NCBI GenBank assembly: GCA_963680875.1
Contig: OY804577.1
Location: 101,753,906-101,817,905 of the forward strand
Source of the DNA: Bathymodiolus brooksi
Taxonomy: Eukaryota > Mollusca > Bivalvia > Mytilida > Modiolidae
Reading direction: 5' to 3'
DNA: 64,000 nucleotides
Below the pieces are notes generated by a model. That model saw nothing but the letters and a program-made list of their open reading frames with translations. It did no database searches and had not been told where the DNA came from. Of this stretch, positions 12,301-27,300 are shown piece by piece; the stretch's first letter is position 1, and each line of letters begins with the position of its first letter. A program made the position numbers and the translations under genes.

Positions 12301-15300
12301 GGATGCAATTTTATGTACTTTAAAATCTTTCTTGAATGTTTTATTTCAACAAATGAAACAACAATCCCACTGAATGGGCTCGTACTGGGAGCATGTTACG
12401 ACACTTGTTTGTGACATAGTTGAAATTTGTTCAGTACTTGTAAAAATGTATCTGATCTGTTTTGAAAACACTGCAGTTTTGTTTACTTGTATATTTTCTA
12501 TAGCAATTACGGTGGTAAACAACTTTAATTTTACGTGATATGAGATTGTCCATTGTGGACATTTCCTGGAAAATACGAGAATACACCTCATCTCATCTAA
12601 TTTCCATCGATCTTACAAAACTAACTTTGCCTACATCTCGCATACAAATCACAGGTTCTGCATTGGAACATTGACATATAATGCATTGCTCCCAGTTCAA
12701 CGTTTCTTTTCTCCTTTTTGGACTAGAAGGAGAAAGTTTCAAAGGACTACCGAAAAATGCCATCATACGGAATATGAACGTGTCTGTCCGGTTAAATTCT
12801 GGTACTACAATAACCTAATTACTAATCGAAAAACAACGCCAAATGAAGTCTAAAAACCTCAGTAAACAGTGTGCGAAAAGCCGAACACTTAACAATGAAA
12901 TAAATCAGAAACTAAGCCATTTCATTCAAAGAAGACAACGTGCTATTTAATGACTAGAAGATCAGTCGAACTATATTTATTGAATCGGAAACGGCGTATC
13001 AAATTTCCGCGTATAAAAGGCATTAAATGAGAGAGGAAACAAACAAAAAATAGCATTTTGCTGCGTATCTGCAAGTATCTATGATATGAAATTTGGCATG
13101 AATTTTTGGACTAATGTAACGTTACTTTATCAATACTAAAAATGTACGGAAAACAAAAAATAAATTTGCTAAAAGAGAAAACTTGTCTTATTTTTCACCA
13201 AAATAAGGGGTATTTTGAGAGGCTAGTTATATTAAATCAGACGAGAATTAACTTCTTTTTCATCTATTGATACAATTAAATGTCTGTTTAATTGTGTAAT
13301 ATATATTTTTTTATCGATAAACGATCACGTGTTATAGATATGAAATTTTATTTTCACCTGGTCAACTATGTATCAGTTGAGTACCTTCGGAAAACCAAAA
13401 TTTCCAAGAAAAGTTGTCTTACGATTTTTTTACGACCCACTCGAATGAGCATAGTTTTATCCATATAATATTTCTGTACATTAAACTCCGAATTCAGGCA
13501 TCTTTTCAGTCATCATCTACGCTACTACACCATTTTGGGGTACAGGGAATTTTTTAGGGTACAGTTGTGCCCTTAAAAGATTTCTGTTGGGGGTACAATA
13601 ATATTGGTAGTGTGGGAAACGACTGCTCGCCAAAGGTGAGTGGAAATTTCGGGTGGCGAGTTATTGAATAAGATCCACTTTAGGCCATGAGAAAATGATT
13701 ATTGTCGTTTTCCCCTAACCCAACGGGTCAAATTTTTACTGCCGGGTCGTTATCTTTTATTACTAATAAATAAAATAAACACCGGCCGTGTGTCTTCTAA
13801 CGCAGTGATATGGAGATTTTTGTTATCGTAAACAATTTCAGTCGTGTCTTTTTCAATGTTTTTCCACATGTCAAGGTCATTGATCTAGATCGCCAAAGCG
13901 CTTACGATATCGGTAAAATGATCATGATTTAAAATGTATACATGACGTACAGTATGTATAAAATGGCCACCGCCGGTGTCCCCATGGAACCATTCTGACT
14001 GTTCATTTACAGAAATGTTTGCATTTATCAAACGAAAAAGTGATGCAAAAAATTTTTGCATTGCAAAAGCCTTTATGATATAGTTTCTGACCTTCACAGG
14101 AAAGATAGCAAAACCCTGATTTGACAAGGACAAAAACAACATTTGAGGAACAAAGAAAAACAAAAATTTTAACACCACAAACTCTTTTATAGGACCAAAA
14201 GTGAGAACAGGTGTGCTTTTGATGGTAAGCATCTTCTACATCCTATAAGACACATGTTTGTTAATTTTGAAATTGCGGTTTAACATCTCTTGGGGGGAAA
14301 AAACCCAAAAAAACCTGCCCTTAAAAATGTTCCTATGTTAGAGGAAACCAACAATCAATTTTACATGGCCTTATACTCGCCGGTCTGGCAAGTAAGTTGT
14401 AAAGCGAGTATGAACTTGAAAACACTCGCCACGATAACTGGTTTACAGCTTTAAAATATCATAGCTCCCAAACAGTTACATTTTCTGTTAATTGTGTCGT
14501 TTATCCATTTATCCAACATTTTATTAATAGTACACAAATTATGTGATCATCTTGTTCCAGTAAATTTTCAATCAGCTGATCAGGATATTAAAGTGCCGAC
14601 TGAAGTTCACCTGTGTTGATTATGTCATGGTGATTATTTTATTTGTTCCTAATTGACCAATTCAAGTGTAGAACATTCTAGTTTTAACGAAATCGATAAT
14701 TATTTTTCAGTATATTTTGTATAGAAAGCTTGTTCTCCACGTTTATTGTGAGATGTAATGCAACCGCTATTGTTTACTACAACCTCGTGCGCATGCTCGT
14801 GTTTGATGGAAAAGCTATATAATAGCTAATATTTAGATATTTTGTGATAATAATTTTATATTGTAAAATGTTCCACACTGATTTTTTTTCAACAACATAC
14901 ATTTTTTATAGTATATATTTTATTATACAATACAATATTGAACTGATTTTTGCTAACACTTCAATCATTGAATATTGATTTTTTTTTCGGATGTTGAACA
15001 TTTTTTTCCCAGAATTGCACCCCCTGTATACTTTTATTGCTTTATTTTAAAAAAAAATAACACCAAGAACATCGATGATTTCAGTCTTCTTATTCAGAAA
15101 AAAAAACTACAGCAAAATAAAGGTATACTGTAAACAAAATCGTCATTTTTATCGAGATTTTTTTTAGGGATTCCATATTTTTTTAACTTCATCCTTGTAT
15201 AGGTCGAAGCCAGCCACAGTGAGCCAGCGTGTTGAGGGGGAAAAGATATTGACCTATCATCCGTAAAATACAGTATTTGGTATTTGTTGGCGAGTTTTAA

Positions 15301-18300
15301 AAAAATGTCACTCGCCAAACATGGCGAGTACTTGTTTCAGTCCACTTTGGCAAGTGTTTGAAAAAAATGGTTTCCCACGCTGTATTAGTGAACGTATTTC
15401 CTTATTTTGATCTGACGAATTATCACCCTCTTTATCTTCGGTGGTTGACTGTTTCATTTGTTCTCCTTTTTTCGGCCGATTTGGCAGGGAAGAAATCATT
15501 TATAGATCGTTGTGTTTTACACAGTGACTGCTTAGGACACAAGGCAATAATGATTAAAGAATGCTTCCTCAGATTGGACGATGGTGTAAATAACGGCCAA
15601 TGAAAACATCAATATCTGAATAATCATTAGAAACATATTTCGTATGTAAACAGAGAATTTCCGAAAATCAGCAGAAGTATACATGCATCCACATGTAGCA
15701 GTAACATGATTAACTATTACATTTCTTATGTTTCCACTAACGTCATTTGTACGTTCACACTCCTAAAAATTCTACGTGTATGATACTTTTTGTACGCGAA
15801 TCATATACTGAAGTACGTGAATGGGCATGCTGTTATAGTAAATCTATTTTAGACATTCTTGTTCTTAAGCATGAAATATACGATGCAATTTCATTTCAAT
15901 AAAAAAAAAGAATAGAAATCATAAGCGAGAAACACAATAAAAAAGTCAGACTCATTTTAAAATAAGCATATTGCAGCTACATGTATTTATAGACCAGGTA
16001 AGTGATACAGATTCCTACAAGTCTGTGGTATAAATAACAAATGGTATTAGCACAAATAATAGGGTATTTGAATGTATTCTGTATGATTATTTGTGCAAAG
16101 CTAATGTTCTGCTTAGTGTCTGTAATGCTATAATATATCTAGGGAATGGAAGTAACAAAAATGTCTGAAATGTTTTATGTCATGATTTAAAAAAAAAACT
16201 TTCTTTCAGATCATTGTCTAGATCAAGGTCAAGGTCACCAGTTAGACGATCTTCTAGGAGTGGATCCAGGTCAAGGTCACCACGTAGAGATGACAGACAT
16301 CGTGATAGGACCAGACGTATTAACTTGATATCAAAGAGGATCATCATCAGTAACATACCATATGAAATGAAGTGGCAAGACATCAAAGATATATTTAGAA
16401 AAGAAGGTATGTTTTTTTTTGGTCTCTGCTTAAAAATTGAAAATAGAGGGACACAATACAGCAATGATTTTCTACAGCTTTAAAGTTGATTGCAATATTT
16501 GTGCTTGTATGGTAGAAAGATGCATTTTGGTATATACAATGTATATTAAATTGTATGGGTAGGGGAGATAAACCAGAATGATTGTCCATACCAAGTAAAA
16601 TTTATTCAGCAATCCATGGTTCAACTTTAGTTAGAAGTATTAATATCCTGTTTAAATTTCTGGCAGAGATTTAAAGATTTGAATGAAAAGTCACATTTGC
16701 CTTTATTTTAAAAAGTAGTGGCAGTCTTGTTTGTGTGTCCATTGTTTTTTAAAAAATTGTCAAAATTGTTACTGCTGTCATTTTAGTTAGTTTGTTGAAT
16801 AAAACAACAACATACAATGACATTATTCACAGATCTTCTCAGTCCTCGAAATGAAAATTTGATTTTTTTTTTATATATAGTTCTAAATAAAAAAAGGAAA
16901 AAATTAACTGGTCCGAATAAAGTTTTATTGGTCTTGGGTCGGAGGACCACTGGTCATCGTGAGGACTGTATTCTGGACAGTAACTTCAAAATATATTATT
17001 CTTTTTATTTCACAGTTGGAGATGTTACCTATGTTGAATTGTTTGAAAACACACAAGGAAAATCTAAAGGACAAGGGTAAGATAAAGATTACATTAATAG
17101 ATAGTCAAATACACTCATGTTTTAATTTTAATTACAAAAAGAAGAAACTCAGACTTCTTTTTGATAATTTATGATAAATTTCAAAGCGTTTGATGTCGTG
17201 AAAAAATATGTACAGAATACATACAAATGATGATAGAAAATTTGGACATGACTGACTTAGTTTAATGTTGTCTTGATTGTCTTCAGTTCACATTTATGTT
17301 TTGTTTTTGTATAGAAAAACAATTCAATGATATTAATATATAAATAAAGATGATTTTTTTAACAGTTATTGGAAATATTTATTTAATCCCAGTTAATCAC
17401 CAGTTGGTATTTTATAATCTTTTCAATACCCCCATGTGTTCATGTTTTGTTTATTGAAATTCTTCAGAATTTACACGTAAGCAAACACTATGTCCAAATC
17501 CAGCTTTAGACTTGTTTTTTTTTTAACCTTTGCTATTTTGATTTCATCAAATGTTTTTAGTTCACCTGGACCAAAGGTCCATGTGAACTATTGCCATCAC
17601 TTGGCGTCTGTCGTCTAAACTTTTCACATTTCAAGCTTCTTCTCCGAAACCACTTGGCCGATTGGAACCAAACTTAGCAGGAATGTTCCTTGGATGGTCC
17701 TCTACAAAGTTACTGTTTTTCGTTCCAGTCGGATATTCAATATGGCTGCCAGGGCCAATAATATGCTCTGATTGGCTGAAATTTCAAAGATCTTCTTCTC
17801 TGAAACTAATGAACTGACTGAACCCAAACTGTAAATGAATGATCATTGGAATGTCCTTTACCAAGTTTCTGTTTTTTATGCCGATCGGAAATCCAAGATG
17901 GCCACCATCGCAGGTCATAGATTAACATTGGACCCTATGGGAAAATGTTCAAATGCCTTCTTTTCAGAAACTACAAATATGATTAAAGCCAAACTGTACA
18001 TGAATGTTCATTGGACGGTCTTCTACAATCTCAAGGTTTTTTGTTCCGATATGAAATTCAAAATGGCGGCTACGGCAGTACTTAGTTTAACATTGGACCC
18101 TATGGGAAAAATGTTTCAAAATGCTTCTTCTCTCAAACCACTTGGACAATTGAAACCAAACTCCCCAGGAATGATCATTGGAAGGTCCTCTACAAATTTA
18201 ATGTTTTTTATGCCGATCGGAAATCCAAGATGGCCACCACCGCAATACATAGATTCACATTGGACCCTATGGGAAAATGTTCAAATGCCTTCTCAGAAAC

Positions 18301-21300
18301 TACAAATATTATTAAAGCCAAACTGTACATGAATGTTCATTGGATGGTCCTCTACAAACTTTACGTTTTTTATTCCGATATGAAATTCAAAATGGCGGCT
18401 ACGGCAGGACTTAGTTTAACATTGGACCCTATGGGAAAAATGTTTCAAAACGCTTCTTCTCTGAAACCACTTGGACAATTGAAACCAAACTCCCCAGGAA
18501 TGATCATTGGAAGGTCCTCTACAAATTTTATGTTTTTTATGCCCATCGGAAATCCAAGATGGCTGCCACCGCAGGACATAGATTAACATTGGACCCTATG
18601 GGAAAATGTTCAAATGCCTTCTTCTCAGAAACTACAAATATTATTAAAGCCAAACTGTACATGAATGTTCATTGGATGGTCCTCTACAAACTTTACGTTT
18701 TTTGTTCCGGTATGAAATTCAAAATGGCGGCTACGGCAGGACTTAGTTTAACATTGGACCCTATGGGGAAAATGTTTCAAAACGCTTCTTCTCTGAAACC
18801 ACTTGGACAATTGAAACCAAACTCCCCAGGAATGATCATTGGAAGGTCCTCTACAAATTTTATGTTTTTTATGCCCATCGGAAATCCAAGATGGCTGCCA
18901 CCGCAGGACATAGATTAACATTGGACCCTATGGGAAAATGTTCAAATGCCTTCTTCTCAGAAACTACAAATATTATTAAAGCCAAACTGTACATGAATGT
19001 TCATTGGATGGTCCTCTACAAACTTTACGTTTTTTGTTCCGGTATGAAATTCAAAATGGCGGCTACGGCAGGACTTAGTTTAACATTGGACCCTATGGGG
19101 AAAATGTTTCAAAACGCTTCTTCTCTGAAACCACTTGGACAATTGAAACCAAACTGCCCAGGAATGATCATTGGAAGGTCCTCTACAAATTTTATGTTTT
19201 TTATGTCGATCGGAAATCCAAGATGGCCACCACCGCAATACATAGATTAACATTGGACCCTATGGGAAAATGTTCAAATGCCTTCTTCTCAGAAACTACA
19301 AATATTATTAAAGCCAAACTGTACATGAATTTTATTGGATGGTCCTCTACAAACTTTACGTTTTTTGTTCCGATATGAAATTCAAAATGGCGGCTACGGC
19401 AGGACTTAGTTTAACATTGGACCCTATGGGGAAAATGTTTCAAAACGCTTCTTCTCTGAAACCACTTGGATAATTGAAACCAAACTGCCCAGGAATGATC
19501 ATTTGAAGGTCCTCTACAAGGTGTGTGTTTTTTATGCCGATCGGATATCCAAGATGGCCACCACCGCAGGACATAGATTAACATTGGACCCTATGGGAAA
19601 ATGTTCAAATGCCTTCATCTCAGAAACTACAAATATGATTAAAGCCAAACTGTACATGAATGTTCATTGGATGGTCCTCTACAAGCTTTACGTTTTTTGT
19701 TCTGATATGAAATTCAAAATGGCGGCTACGGCAGGACTTGTTTAACATTGGACCCTATGGGAAAAATGTTTCAAAACGCTTCTTCTCTGAAACCAAACTG
19801 CCCAGGAATGATCATTGGAAGGTCCTCTGTTTTTTATGCCGATCGGAAATCCAAGATGGCTGCCACCACAGGTCATAGTATTAACACAGGACCATATCGG
19901 GAAAATACAGAAATATCTTCTTCTCTGAAGCTATTGCACTGATTGAACCTAAACTATGCATCAATCATTGGAAGGTCCTTTACAAACTTTGTGTTTTTTA
20001 TGTTGATCGTAATTCCAAGATGACTACCACTGCAGGACATAGTTTTTACATAGGACCAATTGGTTTTTTTTATAACCAGGTGAACGATACAGCCTCTGGT
20101 TACAATTAGATATTTTTGTTTTCCATGTTTCCAGGGTTATTGAATTTAAAGATAAAGACACAGCTAGAAAGGCCATAGAAAATATGCACAGATACAAAAT
20201 CAAAGATAGAAATATTGTTGTGAGAGAGGTAAAAGTTTATAAAAAAAAAGGGGGGGGGGGGAGACTATTATCAGCTGAGGTTGACAAGATAAATTAATAT
20301 TTTAAGCTTTAACAGAGCTACCATGAAATCATTATTTTTTTATGTGCTATCAATTTTTCTTTTATGGATTTCATGGTTTAATTAAACCACAAATTTAAAA
20401 GACAAACAAAATGTGAATCTATGTTAAAGAACCATAAGGAAAAATCTGCATTTGTTCGGACCAGTTAATTTAAATTTTCATTTCAAGGACTGATTTCTGT
20501 TACCTATTATCTATTACTATGAACAATATCATAAAAAACAGTTATCAGTATTGTGAACTCCATTTTTTACTGAGTTATATGATAATTGATTTATTAAATG
20601 GTAAATCCTGTCATGATGAGCATCAGTCCTCCGGTCCATGACCAGTAGCGCTTTGTTTGGACCAGTCAATTCTTCAGTTTTTATTTAGAAGTATATAAAA
20701 AGAAATTAAAGAATTTGATTCGGACCAGTAAATTCAAATTTTCATTTCGAGGACTGTCAATCTACTGCTGAGTAATAGAAATCCAACCCATATATGACAT
20801 TTTAGTACTTCCAAATAAGTATATTAATATAAGAGTTAATACATGGGAGGCCTACTACCAAATAAATTCATTTATTTCAGAGTTAATCCATGGGAGGACT
20901 TGTATTTGATATTTTAAATCATTTTATATCCACAACTAGTTATTTTTGTGATGGTAGCATCTCTAATTGGCATTAATCTGTTTTAGGAGAGAGAAAGTGA
21001 CCGGAACATGATTGGGCGTGGTGTTATGGGTAGTGGACCATCAGGAGGAGGGGGCATGATGGGTGGAGGGGGCATGATGGGTAATATGGGTGGAGGAGGA
21101 GCTGTTTCTCCACAGGTCCTGACACAGCTAGGGATTGAAGGACCAGTCACCAACACAGTGTTTGTCTCTAATGTAAGAACAATGTATAATATACATGTAT
21201 CAACTATTTTATTCTTCACTTTTGTTTGGATAATATTTACCACTGGATGTTGAGCAATCAACGAAAAAAAATATGTACATGCAACTTGAAAGTTCCTAAA

Positions 21301-24300
21301 TAAATATATATTTAATTAAATCTTGATGAAATCATGCATAACATGTATAATAAACACTTTTGTCCAGTTAAATTTCAGTATTTTAACCAGTTTTTCTAAA
21401 AACAGAACAAGCTGGCAGCTTCATTTTCAATGGTTAATCTTAAGTTCCCCTGAATATAAGGTTGAGATAGAGTTATGTTAATGGATCATTGTCATTTAGA
21501 AATACTTATGCAATCGTGAGTTCGAACCCTTCTCAGGCGGGGTGTACTAGATACAACATTATGTGATGAAGTTTGTCAGTGACTTGCGGCGGGTCTGTGG
21601 TTTTCTCCAGGTACTCCAGGTTCCCCCACTAATAAAACAGCAATATTGTTGAAAGTGGCGTTAAGCACAAAAATCCAAATCCTAATGGATCATTACATAT
21701 TTTACAGGTGATTTTAATTTTCAATGTTTTTGTTTGTCTTCGTTCTGTGTCTTATGTCTAATGTTAACTGTGTCTCTGTATTGTTCTTTCTTGACCCCCC
21801 CTTCGGTTTTCTCTAACTTTTATTTGTAAGCACAATATTATACTATATAATGGAGTAATTTAATCAATTCTATATTTTAGCTGGATTACAAAATAACATG
21901 GAAGAAACTTAAAGATGTATTTAGACTTGCTGGTAATGTCACAAGAGCAGAAATCAAAGAAGATAAAGATGGAAAAAGTAGAGGAATGGGAACTGTAACA
22001 TTTGAAACACAGTTTGAGGCAGTTCAAGCAATATGTATCCTTTCATTAAAAAAGTCATGTCTTAGTAAAAAATAACTGTGTAAGAAATGTCTAAGAATGT
22101 AATTGGCAGATAGAACTAGAAGGAAACTTCCCACAATTTTTTAAAGAGCAAACAGAAATTTGGTGATTTGTATTAAACGTCGTTATACAGATATATATAA
22201 AAGTACAAATTATCGCTTTAAAAAATTGCATCGTTTGGCATTATTTATATAACTAAAAACCACAATTTCCTTAATTGATGTTTTGAAAATGATAAATTGT
22301 TGAAATGATGAAAGGTGGCAGCACAGGTACTCTGTTTTCTTACATCAACATAACTCATAGCCATGATATAATTATACCCCCCGCAACGAAGTTGTAGGGG
22401 GGTATACTGGTTTCACCATGTCCGTCCGTCCGTCTGTAGACAAATCCTATGTCGTATGATAACTTGAGTTGTGTTTCTTTGAATCTTTTAAAATTTTATC
22501 AGCTGTTTACTGGTGAAGAGGGGAGGATCCCTTTCTTTTTTGACGATTTTCACTTTTGCCGTTCCAGAGTTATTGGACTTGATATGACGGAAAATAGGAT
22601 TTTTACCCTATGTCGTATGATAACTTGAGTAGTGTTTCTCAGAATGTTTTGAAATTTTATCAGCAGCTTACCGGTGAAGAGAGGAGGATCCCTTTCATTT
22701 TTGACGATTTTCACTTTTGGCGTTCCAGAGTTATTGGACTTGATATGACGGAAAATAGGATTTTTACCCTATGTCGTATGATAACTTGAGTAGTGTTTCT
22801 CAGAATGTTTTGAAATTTTATCAGCAGCTTACCGGTGAAGAGAGGAGGATCCCTTTCATTTTTGACGATTTTCACTTTTGGCGTTCCAGAGTTATTGGAC
22901 TTGATATGACGGAAAATAGGATTTTTACCCTATGTCGTATGATAACTTGAGTAGTGTTTTTCAGAATGTTTTGAAATTTTACCAGCAGCTTACTGGTGAA
23001 GAGAGGAGGATCCCTTTCATTTTTGACGATTTTCACTTTTGCCGTTCCAGAGTTATTGGACTTGATATGACGGAAAATAGGATTTTTACCCTATGTCGTA
23101 TGATAACTTGAGTAGTGTTTCTCAGAATGTTTTGAAATATTATCAGCAGCTTACCGGTGAAGAGAGGAGGGGCCCTTTCATTTTTGGTCGGAACAATCAG
23201 TAATGTTTTGGTTATGGAAATAGGTTGGACAGATGTGGGGAGAGGGGTATATCTTAGTGAGCTGTGCTCACAGTAATACTAGTTCAATATTGTTGGAAGT
23301 GGCATAAGCACCCAATTATCTTAATCCATTTAGATTTGGTAAGCACATGCTTTGGTAGACATTTCTAGGAAGATTATTAACCTTGAACCTAACTTTTTTA
23401 TCAGGGTGGTCGTGATTGTATGGTAGTTGGATTTACAATTACCTGTTCAATCAGTGCATATCACCACTAAAGTTGTGAGTTCGAATCCTGTGCATGGCGA
23501 GGTGTAATGAAGTTTGTAAGTTACTTGCAACAGGTTGGTTGTTTTCTCTGGGTATTTTGGTTTCCTCCACCTATAAAACTGACCGCAATGATATAACTGA
23601 AATATTGTTGAAAGTGTGTTGAACAGTAGAAACCTAAACCAAACCTAACTTTTTTCAATATTTCTGTTATCTTGCTTGACTTACGACTAAACATGATGAA
23701 CTTCACACAAATGATGTGATTATCATCCTTAACAGCTCAAAGCTATGTTTAATGGACAGACACTTTATGACAGGTCCATGAGGGTAAAGATGGATTCCAT
23801 GGGAGCAGCAGATAAATCATCTTCTATGCCACTACCAAGTAAGATTTATTTATTCATTACATACACTTGTACTAGTTAATTAGAACTTTATGAATATGTC
23901 TATCATATAAGGTTGTCGTTGCCTGTAATCCTAAGCAAGCATGAAACTAAAAAAGGGAGTCGTAATGTGTGACAAACTTCTTTGGCTAAGATTTAGGGAA
24001 TTACTCTGAAATTAATAAATTGATTATTATATAATATATCTATATTTAACCCCAAAAAAACACTACACACAAGTTGCTTTAAGAAATTTTATTTATTTAT
24101 TTTCTAAAAGTTTTACTTAGAATAAAAAAAAATCTAATATTTTCTATTTCTTGCATGTATTATAACTATACAATATTGATTTTTGTTTGTTACAGGTGGT
24201 TTAAAATCTATTGGTGCTGGTTTAGGTCCAGGTGGTACACCAATGCAAAATCAAGCTAATTTGGGATTTTCAGGTATGTTTTCAATTTATCTGTTATTGA

Positions 24301-27300
24301 ATCTTATCTGACTTTCCATAAAAGTTGAAGGAGGCTCAATTTCAAATGTTGAAGTTGGATGGCCTTTAAGGTTAAAAAATGAATAAGACAGCAAATTTTT
24401 TTTTAGTTAATTTTGTATTCCCTTTCAATTTCATTTTCTCCTCTGAGACAATTGGAAGTTTTGAAAATATTAAAATAGAACTAGTTATGGAGAGTAAATC
24501 TGAAATCATACACAATTATATCTACGAAGAACTTGATTAAACGGTGCAAGGAGAAAAAAATCGGCTTTAAAAAGTTGGAAAAACAACATAACTTTGGTTT
24601 TCATGTATTCATAAAATGAAGGGTGTTGACTTTTGACAAGATATATTATAGTCATTAGTATAAATTTATATTCTTTCTTGCTGTTTCATCTAACAGTTAC
24701 CAAACTAGAGAAATTAAAGGCAATTTTAGAAAGTATGAAGGCAAATACAGTCAAGCATCATAATGATGAAGGGTCTTAAATATTTTGTTATAAATAAACC
24801 AAGTGTTAGGCTATTCATGGTAAATACAGGATTTTATGGGTATCAAGATAAGAAAATTGTTACTAAATTATGTGTCAATCAATCTAAATGGGTTTTTTAT
24901 TTGTATTAATTAAAAAAAATGATTTCAATCTGGAAAAAAATGTGTTTGTATTTCAGGTTCTGGAGGAATGGGGATGGGTGGTGGTATGGGTAACATGGGT
25001 AGTAATAATATGGGTGGTGGTGGTGGTGGTGGTGGTGGTGGTGGTGGTGGAGGAGGAGGAATGGGGGGTATGGGCATGGATGGTATGGGTATGGGTAACA
25101 TGGGAATGTCCAACATGGGAAGTGGAATGGGAGGTAACAGTAACATGGGTATGGGAATGAGTAACATGGGATCAGGGAGCTATGGTGGCAGCAGTGGGAT
25201 GGGAATGAGTAACATGGGAAGTACTGGTATGGGTGGCATGGGTAATATGTCTGGTGGTGGCATGTCAGACAACTACAGTAATATGGGTAACTCCAGTTAC
25301 AACACATCAGGATACAGTAGTAATATGTCTGGTGGTGGCATGGGGGATGGAATGAGAGGAATGTCATCTGGTATGAATTCAGGCAGTATGAATAGTGCTT
25401 ACAGTACAGGAATCTCTGATCTTAGTGGGTCTATGGGAGGATCTTCTGGTTATGGGGGCGGTTCCAGGAGTGGTGGAACTAATTATGGGATGTCGTCCAC
25501 GTCTTACTCATCTGGCAGTGGTGGCAGAAGTGGAGATAGAGATCGTGATAGTGGCAGTCGAGGAACACGTCCTGATAACTGTACTGTTGTAGCTAAGAAT
25601 GTAAGAACTTGTCCAAGGCTTCATTGGAATTTCAGTCTTCACGCTAACCCACTTGCCCAAAGCCTGGGACAAGTGAAAATTATGAAAGAATTTGTTTGAA
25701 TAAATAGAAAATTGGCCTAAATTTGGCTTTAGGTCCAGTATGTGGAAAAAGTTAAGGCAAAGACTGGTATTTATGTCAAATATGTGATTTATTCACTTGC
25801 TTTTTCAAAGATGTAAATTTTAAATTGGGAAAATGCCTGTCAAACCTAACTTTACTCACCAAAATGAAATTGTTTGACCTAGTATCAAAAAAAATTCCAA
25901 CATTTAAAGTCATAATGTTGCAGAAAATCCATTCCATGTTGCATGGTTGAAAACAGTAGTATACAAATTTGAAGTACATTTTGACATACTTAATTAAATA
26001 CAGAAACATTAAATAAAAGATATTGGCAATTTATATTTGTAAAAACAGTTCTTAATTTATGTCTTGTTAGTCACAGTTGTACATGAGCTAATATTAATTT
26101 AGCACAAACATAAAATTTGTATTTTAACTGAAAGATTCACTTGATCAAATTCAGTAGAAAGATCAGAAAAGTTTGAAGATACCAAAGGGGTAATCAGAAG
26201 CCGTAAATCGAAGGACAGACAACACAATGGCCGAAAGAACAAGACAAAAGTGCAAACAATGATCTACAAAACACTACACAGAAAACTTAACGATAGTGCA
26301 ACACGAACCACACTGAAAATGGGGTGTTAATTTGGGTTCCCCATAATGGTTAGCAGTTCCTGTTCCACTAGTGACACCCTTCATGTTACTGTACTATTAT
26401 TATTGGGTCATTTGTATTGATTATTGTATTGTGTCAAACATATCATATATCATCTTATTCATTGTTTTACAGTTGCCATGGAAAGTTACCTGGCAAGATT
26501 TGAAAGAAAAATTCAGAACAGTTGGTAAGTTAAATTATTGGAGTACAAACATACTACAGGAATTTATAGGCATGTTCCACACTCACTTTATGTTTAATGT
26601 TGAAGATGAAAGGTCTTTCAAGTCTGAAAAGTGAAACATTTAGTATAGAACCTCTAATGATTGTAAGCAAAAAAGAAAACCAGAAGAAATACTTCTTGCA
26701 TTGACTTGATTTTCAATTTTTGACATTTAAAAAAAAAAAGATGAACACCTGGAGTGTATAACACATCATTTACACTTTGCTAAACAATAAAAAGATTCAA
26801 TTGTTTATACAGTCAATGATTATATTGACCTCCTGATAACCTATTGTGAATATTTCTTGTTAATGCTGACAATATTAAATACAATTTTAAAATATAAATA
26901 CTGTTTATATATGAGAACATTGTATATCATGCCATGATTTTGTATGTTATAGCTGAAGTTAAGTTTGCAGAGATTAAGATGGAGAATGGTAAATCACAAG
27001 GATGGGGACTGGTTAGATTTGGTAATGCCGATGATGCACAGCAAGCAATCTGTATCCTTTCACTCAGTTATTGAAAACTTCATTGAAATGTTTGGGTAAT
27101 GAAGATGAAATGCACTGAAGAAAATAATAAAATAAAGCTATTTTCATTTTCATCTGTCTACGATGTACATATATTTCTTCTCAAAATCTTTTATAGCCGA
27201 TGTTATCGAAATTGGATGTTATTTTATAATATCTTTATCAAGACTTATGCTTATATATTCCACAAAATAAACTATATGGCAAGTTATAGGTGGAAAAAAG

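Larger units (their letters stand above)
22035..23742 (+). other. U12-type (minor spliceosome) intron 6 of HNRNPM
   Basis: The donor reads GTATCCTTTC at 22035, matching the U12-type RTATCCTTT rule. TCCTTAAC at 23726-23733 matches the U12 branch-site consensus and sits about 10 nt from the AG at 23741-23742. Using this AG gives Ser253 and restores QAISMFNGQ. The nearer CAG at 23733-23735 would break the frame. Confidence 0.88.

Noticed and set aside
13885..14232. 115-codon minus-strand frame
   Set aside because: Composition of AT-rich non-coding DNA (Phe/Leu/Val runs), no recognisable domain or splice sites.
15308..15603. Overlapping frames on both strands near 15.3-15.6 kb
   Set aside because: No domain recognised and the region lies in repeat debris; too weak to call an exon.
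17835..19942. Series of open frames of up to 165 codons with near-identical translations
   Set aside because: They fall in the 332-bp tandem array, repeat with its period, and have no domain, start context or splice support. Openness follows from unit identity.
20250..20262. G-run as G-quadruplex (also 38313-38330)
   Set aside because: Simple homopolymers in intronic or intergenic DNA; nothing shows a role.
24888..25367. Antisense and alternate-frame open stretches rich in Pro/Tyr/Cys/His or Val/Trp
   Set aside because: They are shadows of the Gly/Met-rich HNRNPM exon 9.
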